Positions 11,836 to 23,700 of a stretch of 64,000 nt of DNA are shown here, one piece after another. This DNA is from Paraspadella gotoi (taxonomy: Eukaryota; Chaetognatha). The stretch covers positions 242,721-306,720 of the forward strand of contig CM119271.1 in assembly GCA_051294375.1 (NCBI GenBank), given 5' to 3'. Below the pieces are notes generated by a model. The model was not told where the DNA came from. It was given only the letters and a program-made list of their open reading frames with translations, and did not search any database. The translations under genes and the position numbers were made by a program. Every line of letters begins with the position of its first letter. Positions within the stretch are counted from its first letter, which is position 1.

Positions 11836-12980
11836 GCGAAGACGAACTCACCCGGAGACTTACTCAAGACTTTTGTCTCCCTCTTTTTATTAACGAGAGT
11901 GGTACTTGTTAAAAACTCGACATCGTTTTACTTTTATTTTGAGTGTTTGTTTTGGTTTTTGTTTTATGTTTATATCACAGATGCTCGACTGGAAGAAAAA
12001 TTAATCCGTTTAAAAACGCGACATTTTAAAGGCGAAAAATATTAAAGGAAAACTGGAAAACCTTCTCTCCATCTTTAAAAGAAAAAATGATGCTCATAAT
12101 CATAATGTGGTATAGATTTAAATTTTAAAAATAAAATAAGTTTGTTTTGGGCATCATCTTTTAAAAGTCACGTATAAAATTTAAATTTAAAAAAACCCAC
12201 GTCCGAAAATAAACTCCAATGAACTATATTGGCATATAAATATAATTCCAGCAGCTGGACTCCAGCTAAAAGGTAAAACCCGAAAACGACGTATTGGTTG
12301 GAAAAGTGTGATAAGAAGACAGCTTGCAAGAGAGAAAAAAATGACGAGAATAAAAGAGCGTCACAAAAAAAGTGAAAAAAAAATCACTAATCGATTTCTT
12401 CTTCTTTTTTTTTCACGTCAGACAGATAAGAAAAAACCAAGTGCTTTGTCCGCACAGCAGAAAAAAATGCACAAATATCAATCGACGTTTTTATCGTTGT
12501 AAATCTCAATAATAATGTAACTTCCCCCTCCCTCCTTGGTCAACCTGACCCAGTTTCCCACGGTCTCGGTCTCGGTCTCTCTCTCTCTCTGTGAAAAAAA
12601 TCGATGATTAGCTCGAGAGTTTAGTTTCTGTCGTCTTCGAGCCAATTCGACCATTGGAAAAGAAAAGAAATTAATTCGATAATGTTTTCTACGGGGGTGT
12701 TCAACCGCTTTAATCGACCACTTAAAATTCAAATAATAAGTCAATATTAAAAAAATAAACTTTTTTACATACTCGAAGTAATACACTGTAAGAGTATGTA
12801 AGAGTAATGTCCATTTAAAAATATATAGTAATCGTCACCCGTGCAAAACCTATCCGTTTTCTCCATCAAAGTAACCCATCATAAATTGATAAAGCTTATC
12901 TTTTCACCCTGACTAATTTAATTTAATCGCATTGTGTTATTAAATAACGAAATTTTAATAAAAAAAACCCCAACTCCACT
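11836..12980. other. Intergenic region
   Basis: AT-rich gap between the start of the coiled-coil gene and the stop of the RNA-binding gene. It holds a short CT tract near 12580-12592 and poly-A/T runs. I see no supported gene, and open frames here are short and low in complexity. Confidence 0.6.
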
Positions 12981-14850
12981 TTAGCGCTTCCTTTTACCAT
13001 TCGTGCCCCCTCCCCCCCCGCCCCCGGTCCTTGGGTCACTCCCGCGCGGCCTCCCATAGCCTTCAGCGCCTCCGTCTCCCCCTCGCTGGTTGTAATAATC
13101 GTAGCGCCCGACCATCCCACCCCCCACGGTCGAACCGCCTCCGGGCATAGGATAGGCGACTGTCTCTTGTCTATCCTGATGGTAACGAGGATATGGATCC
13201 GGTTCTCCGAACTGGTGTCCCTCCGGCGATCTAAGGTCTCGAGACGCTGGTCCCCCTGGATAGCCGTACGGATCGCGCGCCCCGCCGTACGGATCCCCAA
13301 AACGGCTCTGTCCGTACTGTTCCAGTCGGGGACCCCCACCGCGGGCGTTCCTGGGAGAAAAGCCTGGGCTGCGCGGAGGAGGGGGTGCCCTGAACTGCCC
13401 GTCGCCGGGTCTTGATCTCTTGGGGTTCGAAGGTCCGTGACAATCTTTAGCGAAGTGACCTTCCTCTCCGCACCGGAAGCACCTGTCCACTTTATGCGCC
13501 TCCGAGGTGGAGACTTCAACTTTGATCTTGGACCCGTTCAGCATTGACAGGTGCAGCGCGTCTCTCGCTCTTTCAGCGTCTTGGTCGTCGTCAAAGTGGA
13601 CGAATCCATATCCTGAGACGACGGAGACGTCGAGGACGATCCCGTGGGCCGAGAAGGCCTCTCGCAGATCCTCCGTCGTCGTTCCTTCGGCCAGCCCTCC
13701 CACAAAGAGCTTGGCCTTGCGGCGCGGCTCGGCAAAGTCGATCCGCATGGGCTTGCCCTTGAGTGGAGATCGATCAAGAGCCTGTCGCGCCGCCGCGGCT
13801 TCCTCCAGCGTTTCGAAGCGGACGAATCCGTAGGAGCGTTTGACGTCGCAGAGAATGACGGCGCCGTAAGGGTCGAAGGCGGCCTTGAGCTCGGCCCGGG
13901 TCAGAGATTCGTCCAGGTTGCCCACGAAGAGACGGGAACAGACGGGCGCCTTGGAGGACTTGGAGGCGGCGGCGATGGAGGTGGTGGTGGAGACAGCGGT
14001 CAAGGTGTTGGCGATGGCGGCCTTTTCGTTTTGATTGGGTCGGTGCGGTCAGGATAGAAAATGGGGGAGAGAGGGAGACATGGATATTTGGCTTCTTTTT
14101 ACTTTCTGGTCAGGCAAGAGAGAAAAAAGGTCAATAAAAAAATAAAATTTGATGCGGATTAACGAAATCCACCGAAAAATCCGCCAACTGAGAGAGAGAT
14201 TTTGATCGAAATTTGACAAGCCTCTCCGCGGGAGACGAGAACAAAAAGATAACTTTTTTCTAAATTATAAATATTAAGAGGGAGTTGAGTCAAAGAGTGT
14301 CTTTCGCTTAATTTATATAATACGCCTCAGGGGGCTTGTCTTCTCCGAGTTCGGGCCCGAACATACTGTCGTGTTGGGGGCTTGTGTTATATATTAGCAA
14401 TAATACGGGAATCCTCCCCCCAGACTTTTAACTCTCTCCGTTTCATTTTTCTACTCCTGCCTTATGTCATCCTACGCCTCATTTGCATGATTATATTCAC
14501 AAAAAATCAAATTAGCACAGACAGCTGGAAGGGGAAGACAAAATTTAAGTCGATCGCGCTAACAAAAAACAAAATAGCAATTCCCCCCTTTCTTTTTCCC
14601 CTCCGCCATCCACGAATTTCCACCTTCATGACGTTGACTCGTTGACCTCCAGCCTCGCTCCGGTGTAGGGTGCGCACGGCCTTCGCCGCCGCCTCCTCCG
14701 CAGCGAACTCGACGAAACCGAAAGTCCAGACGACTCGGGAGTCGAGGATCTCCCCGCAGGAGGAGAAGAGGGAGTAGAGGGAGGAGGAGGGGAAATCGTT
14801 GGGGAGATTGGAGACGAAGACGCGAGTGGGGAAGACTTGCGGGCGGGCAT
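12981..14850 (-). CDS. RNA-binding protein with three RRMs and a CCHC zinc knuckle (RBM4/lark-like)
   Basis: Exon 1 is 14624-14850 and exon 2 is 12981-14021; the product is about 422 aa. Exon 1 encodes an RRM with RNP2 VFVSNL and RNP1 TFGFVEF, ending ATGAAG|GTGGAA in phase 0. The acceptor GAAAAG|GCC continues in phase 0. Exon 2 encodes RRM2 (RNP2 LFVGNL, RNP1 SYGFVRF, about residues 104-172), RRM3 (LFVGGL, GYGFVHF, about 174-243), one zinc knuckle CFRCGEEGHFAKDC, then an Arg/Gly/Pro/Tyr-rich tail ending KRKR, a likely nuclear signal. RRMs followed by one CCHC knuckle are typical of RBM4/lark splicing and translation regulators, but those usually have two RRMs. The ATG at 14850 is one base out of frame with RRM1: one extra A in the AAG near 14837 would give MPARKVFPTRVFVSNL. 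An upstream start exon is the alternative. Confidence 0.85.
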
Positions 14851-15590
14851 GGTTTTGGAAAGGGGGGTGGGGGGTTGGGGGAGTTAAGACTAGAGAGGGA
14901 AAGAGGGTGGGCGGGTTTTTTATCCGTACGAAAAGTATATCGCTCGATCACTGGAGTTAAGTTTTTAAATCAGTTTCCGCGTGTCGCCATATTTTCAAAG
15001 TCAAAACTAAAATATTTTTGGAAGAGAACACAAAAAAAGGCTAAGTGAGACGGGAACTAATTTACTTTTTTGGTGGGTGCAAGTGCGCGAGTCTTTTTGC
15101 ATGTAGGAAAAAAAAAATAACAAGGCAAATCTAAAGAAAGACACGGATCGATGCGCTCAAAAAAATTGGAGGTCTAGACTATAGACACGAAAAATAACTA
15201 ATGGATTGGAATGTTGTGTGATAAAAATTTAGAGATCAAACAGAATACTTAAAATTATGTAAAACATTTGAGGACGGAATCTGATTTCTGGCATGAGTTA
15301 ATAGACGAGAGAATTTTTTTTGGCAAGTTTTTGATTATTTCTCATTTTTGAAATTTTTAGAATTTTTTAGAATTTTTTTGGTTGTTGTTGTAGTGGTCCG
15401 AGAAAAGAGGAATTCCCGATCGTACATCCGCTTTCCCGGATCGAAGAAATGACTGCTGTTTCATGTAAGTAGCGTGACTAAGACAACTCTTTCCGATCGT
15501 CTCTTTGCGTCCTTCTTCATTTCATCTTTATTATGTTTCTTTTTTTTCCCCTTTATTCCTTTTCTTCTGTCCGGTCTGTTCTTCCCTCGT
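14851..15590. other. Intergenic region
   Basis: AT-rich sequence between the RNA-binding gene and ELMOD3 with no supported gene. The part nearest 14850 is C-rich on the sense strand (a run of CCCCCAACCCCCCACCCCC) and may belong to the 5' leader. Confidence 0.5.
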
Positions 15591-15591
15591 C

Positions 15592-15765
15592 TCCTGCCTC
15601 ACTGCTCCTTCGACTTCTTCCCCAGTCTGCCTCACTGCTCCTTCAACTTCTTCCCCAGTCTCCTACCTCACTGCTCCTTCAACTTCTTTCCCCGTCTCCT
15701 GCCTCACTGCTCCTTTGACTTCTTCCCCAGTCTCCTGCCTCACTGCTCCTTCAACTCGCTCAAAT
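15592..15765. repeat. Minisatellite, five units of about 35 bp, across the ELMOD3 stop codon
   Basis: Five near-identical units built on CTGCCTCACTGCTCC followed by TTCAACTTCTTCCCCAGT. The TGA stop at 15740-15742 lies in the unit nearest the coding region, and the remaining units lie in the 3' UTR. Confidence 0.93.
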
Positions 15766-18700
15766 TCGTGAAACCTACAACTTCCATCCTCTCCTTCCCG
15801 ATCCTTTTCTCCTTCTCACTCTTTCCCTTCCCTTTCCCCTTCTCCTCCTCTCTCACGGCTCCCAAGGGGTCCTTCAGGAGCCCCTTCTCCAAGGAATTGA
15901 GGACGAACCCGGCGTCGACGATCGTCTTCCTGCCGTCGCGCCAAGCAAGGTAGAGGCGCCGGACGGCGGCACGGTATAGGGAGAAGAAAACGGCGGCGCC
16001 AGCCGAGAGGCGATCGTCGAGGGAGGTTGCACTGGATAAATGGTTAGATGGACGGACGGACAGATGAAGAAAAAAAGAATGAATGAGAATGAAAATATGA
16101 AAAAATGTAATCAAGCAATAACTAATTTTCAAATTATTATTAAAATAACCATGACGGATTGAAAGGCCTAATAAAATTAATATGCTAACCTTTCCGATCG
16201 ACATTCAGTTGTTGTTTGCTTATAACAGAGACACTTTTTAAAGTATCATTTGTAACTTGTTTAATGTTTATAACAACCCCTCCCCCCAAAACTCACCTCG
16301 CCCCTCCCTCGCCAACCCCCCTCTCCCTCCTCGCCATCTCCACGTCTAACGCCCCCGACTTCAACGCCCTCAAACACATCCTCGTCGCGTTGAACGACGT
16401 CACGGCGAGCGGGAAATTTTGGACGGGGTCGCGGGAGAGACGATGGACGTCGGCGAGGAGGCGGGACCCGGGGGCGTCGACTGACCAATGGAGGAGACAG
16501 AGGAGACCGAGGACGCCGACGCCGCGGAGGTCGGTCGCTGGATCGGTGCCCTTGGGGGGAGAGAGGGGGGCGTCGAGGCGGAGACGATCGTTACGACAGG
16601 AGACGCGGAAAAAAGGGAATAATTTAAATCTTTTATAAATATTTTTTTTTAAAAATCTGATCCGGAGGGAGCATGAAAATGTCGGGAACACCAGGAGGGT
16701 TGACATCAAATAATCCAAAATTTAGCTCTTTTTTTAAAAATTAAAGTAGAAAACTTTTTTACTAATTTATAAGGCAGTGTTTTTTTTTCCTTCGAAATTT
16801 AAATCTTTAATTTTGAATGCTCATTTTTTAATATTTTACAGTAAGTTACATAGCACAAGACAAAAAAAAAAAAAAAAAAATTGAACCAGCACACAAAAAA
16901 AAAGGCCAATCTTCAACCTGAAATCCAACTTCCTCCCAGTGAGCGCCGTATCTCGGCGCTCGTCGTCCGGTGGGCAGCAGGCGTTCGCGGAACGAACGAA
17001 GCATGTCCACATGCGTCGAATCGGTGTCGTTTAACGGCGTCGCCGCCAGTGCCTCGAGTACGCCGCGGGAAGAAGGCGCCGCGCCGTCCAGGACGACGCC
17101 GAGGCGAAGGCAAAGGGCGGCGCAACAAGCGGCGTCGAAGGGGAGGTCATAGGCGGCGACGGAGCGGCAGAGATTGGACCAGGCAGAAGCGAAGGGGATG
17201 GGGAAGTCGGCCTCGCATGAATTGGGGACATGGTGACGGGGAGTATGGTCTGAGATAGGTTGGCCGGCAGAGGTTATTTGTACCTCGGCCCACTCGTCGA
17301 CGTCGTCGTCGTCATCTTCGCCAGGATCGACGCTGGGTTGAGCGATGGAGGGATGGTTTAAAAAAGAGAGCGGGAAAACGACTTTCGAAGTTTGTTTACG
17401 AAAATCGAATCCGGATTCATCGTCGGAGAATTTCCTCGTGGCGATAAGGGAGGCGTCTGAGGCCTTGGAGGGGAAAGAGGGGGAAGAAGATACGCACGTA
17501 ATTCGTCAGGAGAAATGAAGGTTTAAGAAAAAAGAAAAAAAAAGTTAAAAAAACAAAAGAGAGAAAAAAGAAGTAAAGAGGATCAAGGGAAATTTTTTTT
17601 TTCAAAACTTTTTAGTCGGATCTGCTTATCGCAGATTCCGACTCTATATTCACATTGACGGTCTGTCTGTCCACCCCCACAATCTTGTCAGTCATGTAAG
17701 ATCATGTCAGAACCTCAAATCATGATAAATTATACCCAAAAAGTTATGTCCGACCGTCTGTCTGTCCGTCCCCATTAGCAAAAAAAAAAACCCAATTACT
17801 GCTGATTGGATGGTTTGATTTTAATAAAAATTTGTGTGTAGGTAGAAAACTGTGTGATTGAGATGGATATAAAGTTTTGATGAAATCGTGCGAGTGGAAA
17901 GGAGTTTAAATGGAAAAAACGTAAACTGCCACAAAGTCCGAATTAACTTAATCTTTTAACTAATTTTAACCCATAATTACTCAAATTAATCATATTTGGA
18001 TTGATTGATTGAGATGAAATTTTGTGTGTGGGTAGGGAAGTGTGTCACAAAGCTGAATATAAAGTTTCAATGGAATCGCGCAAGTTGAATTGAGTTTAAA
18101 TGGAAAAAATATAAGTAACATTTACTTGAATCTTTTTACTAATTTTAACCCATAATTACTCCAATTAATCATAATTGGATGGATAGATTGAGATAAAATT
18201 TTGTGTGTGGGTAGGAAAATATGTGATTGAGCAGGAAATTAAGTTTTGATTGAATCGATAGTTTGCGTGGAAAAAAAAGTCGAGTTGACTTGATTTTTTT
18301 ATTAATTATGCTTACTTATTTAAAATTTGATTTAATGAAAAGTGTGTGATTTAGCTAAATATAAAGTTTCGATGGAATCTTGCGAGAGGAAATTGAAAAA
18401 AAAGTAACATTTACTTGAATTTGTTTTGATTAAGTTTTTCTCTCTATCTCTCTCTCTTGCTCTTTTTCTCTCTCTTGCTCACTCTCTTGTTCTCCCTTAA
18501 AAAATTATATAATTGAAAAAAATTATGCAAGTTTAAAAAATTATAAATTAAAAAAATTATTCAAGTTAAAAAAATGATGCAAGTAAAAAAATGATGCAAG
18601 TTGCAAAAATAATACTAGTTGAAAAAATTATTAGTATCATAGTAACAGTTCAGTTTAATCCCTTTCAAGCAATTTACATGTATTAACGCTGCCACTGGTT

Positions 18701-19705
18701 TGGTATGGTATGATCTGTTATGATCAGTTAGGATCACAAATTGAAAGAATTATCGTGATTTATCGTCTGATTACCTGATTACCGCTTAATTATCGTAGAC
18801 AGATCCGACATTGTTTGCTCAAACTTGTTTTAAAAGTAAATCTGTTTATAAAACCGATACATTTATTTTCTTTCCTTCTTTTTTTCTTTCTCTCTCTCTC
18901 TCGTCTTCATCTCTCGAGTGAAATAATCACGTTTAGAAATTTAAGTAGGGATTTTTATTGATAAAGACGTCGGGAGAGAAACCGTGCTAAAGACCGGGAC
19001 AGCAGGCGCCGTAAAGTTTATAAGTTTCTTATCCACCTGGAGTCTTGATATTCAATGGGTACCTTAATAAAATAAAGCATCTGAGTTATGGTCGTCTGGA
19101 CTTTACAAAAAAGCATTAAAAAAAGGAGTCGGCTTATAAGGCCAGTGGAGGGCAGGTGTCTTAAGAAAGCGTTAAAATTCGTACTTTTACAGTAATTTAT
19201 ACTAAGATGACCAAGAAAATAGCGGTTCGGTTAAAACTTAGTTTCAGATTTGAGCGGAAAGTTACATCCCCGAACAACTCTTAACCGTTAACGGTTTGTT
19301 AACTTAATGGCGGGCGTTAAACGTTAATTAGTTGAAAGTATAAAAAGAAAGGAAACAAAGAAACCAGAAATATAGTGTGGACAAAGTGACAAATTCGTCG
19401 CGACAGTTTTAAGCGTCAAAGATTTTTTTGTCTCGCCTTCTTCGCCCTCTCCAAACTAAATATAATCGAAGAAAATAAAAAAAATAGGGGAAAAAAACAA
19501 TAAGACGAAGTGAAATGACAAAGTTAACGACGAAGACGACGGCGATGATGACGTAACGAGGGACAAAAATTAGGGACGATTCAACTCCCCTTTTCGTAAA
19601 ACGATTTGTCTGTCCGTTAAAAAAACACTCGGTGCGTGACTCAACGAGAATTGTACAAGTTATTTTCTCTGCTTCGGTTGTCGAACCGAAACAGCAACGT
19701 CGACG

Positions 19706-19757
<52 letters not shown>

Positions 19758-20130
19758 AAAAAATTGATCTCTTGACGACTCGTCCCCTAAAATATTCCGC
19801 AGAAAGGGTCTCTCTCAACATGGATAAACTCTCCTTAAGGAATGGCAACACATTCCAGGTGCATTAAAACTTATCAAATCAAATCCTCTCTCTCTCTCCC
19901 CTTACCTGAAATTCTAATCCCACCTCCTCCTCCCAGTCTCGGCCTTCGGCGTTCGAGTCGTCGACCGCCGAGACGAAACCAGTTCCGGACGAGTTGGCGT
20001 CGCCACGCTCCGCAGCAGTCGCCGCCCCCGACGCCGCGGGAATTCCAGCCGCCGATTCAGCAGCGGGCCGGGAATACGCGTTGCCGACGCTGCCCGCCAC
20101 GAGATACTTGTTTAGTTTCGTCGACGCCAT
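15740..20130 (-). CDS. ELMOD3: ELMO domain-containing protein 3
   Basis: Exons 19906-20130, 16918-17463, 16297-16550 and 15740-16031 join with matching phases into about 438 aa. ELMOD proteins are GTPase-activating proteins for Arl/Arf-family GTPases. The junction of exons 2 and 3 rebuilds the family signature WEEVGFQ|GTDPATDLRG, including the conserved Arg. It is followed by VGVLGLLCLLHW, HRLSRDPVQNFPLAVTS and the distal LYLAWRDGRKTIVDAGFVL block. The order and wording fit ELMOD3 better than ELMOD1/2 (HRLSR, KTI-D-GFVL). The N-terminal part is acidic and not conserved to my eye. Exon 1 (ATG at 20130, donor CAG|GTAAGG, phase 0) is assigned by phase and position only. Intron 1 carries element copy 3. 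The C-terminus is Lys/Glu-rich and ends in LSELKEQ within a minisatellite. Confidence 0.88.
17609..18830 (-). mobile_element. HINE/pearl-like non-autonomous element, copy 3
   Basis: The element is inverted. The tail palindrome region (TTTTAGTCGGATCTGCTTATC) is at 17609, and the head (GTCGGATCTG motif plus GTTTGCTCAAACTTGTTT) ends at 18830. Three to four body units share the core aaattttgtgtgtgggtagg...aagtttcgatggaatcg. The array near the head uses AAAAAAATGATGCAAGTT units, the same word as the long array in copy 4. It lies in ELMOD3 intron 1. Confidence 0.8.
19708..19751. repeat. (GA)n microsatellite
   Basis: About 44 bp of GA in ELMOD3 intron 1, reading CT on the sense strand. Confidence 0.95.
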
Positions 20131-20731
20131 TTCAAGAGAGAGAGAGATAGAGAGAGAGGAGAAGAGGAGTGCTCGTTTTTTTTGTCAACTCCTTTTATTA
20201 TTAATGACAACTTTTTTTTATTCTTTGTCTTTTTTTAAAATTACGATTCGAAAGGTGGATAACTTTTTTGGCAGTTGAACTTTCTCTTGCTCTCATCGCC
20301 GAAAAATTTGAGAGAGAAAGAGAGATAGAAAGAGAGATATGGCTTTCTCTTCCCTAACTTTTGGCTTCGTCCTTCAAAAAAAAATTGGAAATTTTCCAAG
20401 GTCGAGCGTAAAAACTTTGGAATTCTTTTTAACTCTCTTTCCCCACTTAGTGTCACGGTTTCTTCTTTTTTTTACTTATTTCTTTTCTTTTAAAAAGATT
20501 TTGTTTCAAATTCCAGAGGGGAAACTTGAAACGATAGAGGGCGGGAGCGACCGACTTTTGTTTTTTTCCCCGTTTTTTTCTTTACCAAAAGTTGTAGAAG
20601 CGGTTTATTGTAATATTGATCTCGTGCTACTTAGTGGATGAGGCGAGGGGAGCATGATCTTGTGAATTTTACTAAGACTTAACGACGAAAAACGATCCAA
20701 ACAGCCACTAGCAGAAACTCCAAGCCCTCCT
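20131..20731. other. Intergenic region
   Basis: About 600 bp between the ELMOD3 start and the TMEM107 stop. It contains a GA run adjoining the ELMOD3 start codon and T-rich tracts. No gene is seen. Confidence 0.6.
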
Positions 20732-23700
20732 TCAGAGAATGGTCTTCTTGAAGCCGACGACGCTGACGAAGACGATGACCTCGACGATCGATGGCAGCAA
20801 AGAACAAAAACCAAAGACGAACCAAAAGGTGAAGCAAGAGAGAGACTCGTAGACGGCGAGGGCGAGACCCACGACTGCAGAGAAGTGGGCGGTCAGGGAA
20901 AAGAGGGAGACTTGGAAGTGGAAGGGGAGGTGGGAGGGGAAGGGGAGGAGGAAAGTGGGGACCGGTTTGTTTTCAAAGTTTTACGGTGAAATGTTTGAAT
21001 AGAACGAGATAGATGTATTAATTACAACATCGTATAATAAAGTACCTACAAATTATCTAAAAAATTAACCAAAACATGGCACATCCAATTTTAATTAATA
21101 CAGAAGGCTTCATATTATAAAATGAGGTACCCCTTTTTTGTGACCAAAACACGTTCCGAGAAAACTATTGAATAGATTTTAATGAAATTTGGTATGAACG
21201 ATCCCTATGTGAATACAAATAGAAATATTGAGGCGAATTTTAATATTTGACCCCTGAGCCGAGATATGGGGCCGGGTAGGGCTCATCCATAGGGGCAAAA
21301 AAAGGCCCAAAATTTTTCCCCATTTTTTAAAGTTTTTTTGTTTTGAACAGTTGCCCAGACGTTTACTCTTCCACAAAAACGTGTTTATTACCACAAAAAT
21401 ATTAGTTTACCTTAATTTTTAGCATCATGAACACAGGCGGTTGAAGTCAGATTTGGAATAATTTAGGAAAGTTGAGAGAAAAACGATGAACAATGCATCT
21501 TCAAACACCGATTAATTAGCAAAAAATTTAATAATTTTAGTTTTAAACAAGTTTGAGCAAACAATGTCGGATCTGCCTACGATAATTAAGCGGTAATCAG
21601 CTAATCAGATGATAAATCACAATATTTTTTTAAAAAATTTTTAACTCGCATCATTTTTTCCACTCATCATTTTTACAATTCGCGTCTTTTTTTTTAACTG
21701 CCAACATTTTTTTTAACTGCCATCATTTTTTTTTAACTGCCTCATTTTTTTTTAACTGCCATCATTTTTTTTTAAACTGCCATCATTTTTTTTTAACTGC
21801 CATCATTTTTTTTTACTGCCATCCATTTTTTTTACTCCCATCATTTTTTTAACTGCATCATTTTTTTTAACTGCCATCATTTTTTTTTAACTGCCATCAT
21901 CTTTTTTTTAACGCCATCATTTTTTTTAACTGCCATCATTTTTTTTAACTGCCATCATTTTTTTAACTGCCATCATTTTTTTTAACTGCCATCATTTTTT
22001 TTTTCTCACTGCCATCATTTTTTTTTAACTGCCATCATTTTTTTTTAACTGCCATCATTTTTTTTAACTGCCATCATTTTTTTTTAACTGCCATCATTTT
22101 TTTTAACTGCCATCATTTTTTTAAACTGCCATCATTTTTTTTTTAATCTGCCATCATTTTTTTTTTAACTCCATCATTTTTTTTTTAACTGCCAATCTTT
22201 TTTTTTTAACTCCATCATTTTTTTTTAACTGCCATCATTTTTTTCTCTAACTGCCATCATTTTTTTTAACTGCATCATTTTTTTTTAACTGCACATCATT
22301 TTTTTTAACTTGCATCATTTTTTTTTAACTTGCATCATTTTTTTTTAACTGCAATCATTTTTTTAAACTTGCATCATTTTTTTAACTTGCATCATTTTTT
22401 TAACTTGCATCATTTTTTTTAACTTGCATCATTTTTTTTAACTTGCATCATTTTTTTAACTTGTGCATTGTTTACGCACATTTTTTACGTCACAGTATGA
22501 CTAAATAGACAACTTAAGAATGATAAATATGGATTCAGTAAGCTTGTCTTAACCTTGAACAAGAAGAACTAATGTAGTTCTCACACCTTTCTAATCACAA
22601 AAATTGTTTTTAATTGAATTCTATTGACGCAATAAAATTTTCCCACAGTGAATGTAATTTATTTACATTGTAGAGAATGGATTAAAAACAATTGTTTTAT
22701 TAATGTTGATGAAAAAACATTTAATTAGATCCAAGATCAGAACAGCAAACTAAACTCACTAGGAAAACAATCATTAAAGTAAACAATCAATTTTCAGTTA
22801 AGTTTGAATCAGCGAGAAAGGAACAATCTGTTGTTTGAGCTCTGATTCGATGAAAAAGAACCAAAAGGCTCTCGAATTTGATTAAAGCTATAAATAAGAT
22901 TCTGATCTTCGGATTAGGGGTTGCTTGGATAGCTGATGGGCCGAGAGCCAGGATGCAAGACCGAGCCTTCTGGCCCGGGTTCGAATCCCCGGAGCGGATG
23001 AATTATTTATAAGTATTTTAATTCGTTGCCTGAGATGACGCGCAATGCCCCCTGTTATGTATATAGTAAAATATATATAATTAACATTACGCGTTGTCGT
23101 CTATTCCAGTATGATTGTTAGAAAATGATGTTAAATTACTTAAATATACTAAATAAAATATATATACCCGGGTATATATTAAACAAAATAATGCTCAGTG
23201 ACCGATCTTTCAGCAAAATTCGAAAAATTCAATAACAGACTAAATACAAAGATTCAAAACCTTCATTTAAAATACAAAAAATACAAAAGATATTTTAAAT
23301 ACATAACAAAATAGATAATATAGGTATGGGTGTATCGACAGTGCGGAGCTTTTACGGGAGGAGACCGAAGGATCGCCCATGGGAGAAGACGCCTCCGGCT
23401 TGTCGATTAGGCCGATTCAGAGGTATTTTGTCCTTTTTGTTGTTGTCATTTTGTTCTTTTTGTCTTTTAACAATCTCTTTCAAAAACCACAAGTAATTGT
23501 TGGGCGGTTGTTGTTGTTGTTGTTTTGTATTTCGGGTTCTTGTTTTATATTCGAAAGATAAGTTTCCGCCGAAGGTTTTGGTAATCTCTCTATTCGTTTG
23601 CTTCAATTTCGTATCTTTCGGATTGTGTTGTTCGTTATTTCCTCTGGTCTTCGATTTTCGAAGTCGTCGTCACGTGGAGGGCTGGGGAGAATATGAAGAC

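Noticed and set aside
16881-17258. Plus-strand Arg-rich open frame
   Set aside because: It is antisense to ELMOD3 exon 2, whose frame ends in WEEVGFQ and is conserved.
19786-19851. Small ELMOD3 exon reading ESLSMLRETLSAEYFRGRV
   Set aside because: It has an acceptor-like AAG but no usable GT donor, and exons 1 and 2 already join in phase without it.
21640-22463. CRISPR-like direct repeats
   Set aside because: The units are contiguous, with no unique spacers, and the genome is animal.
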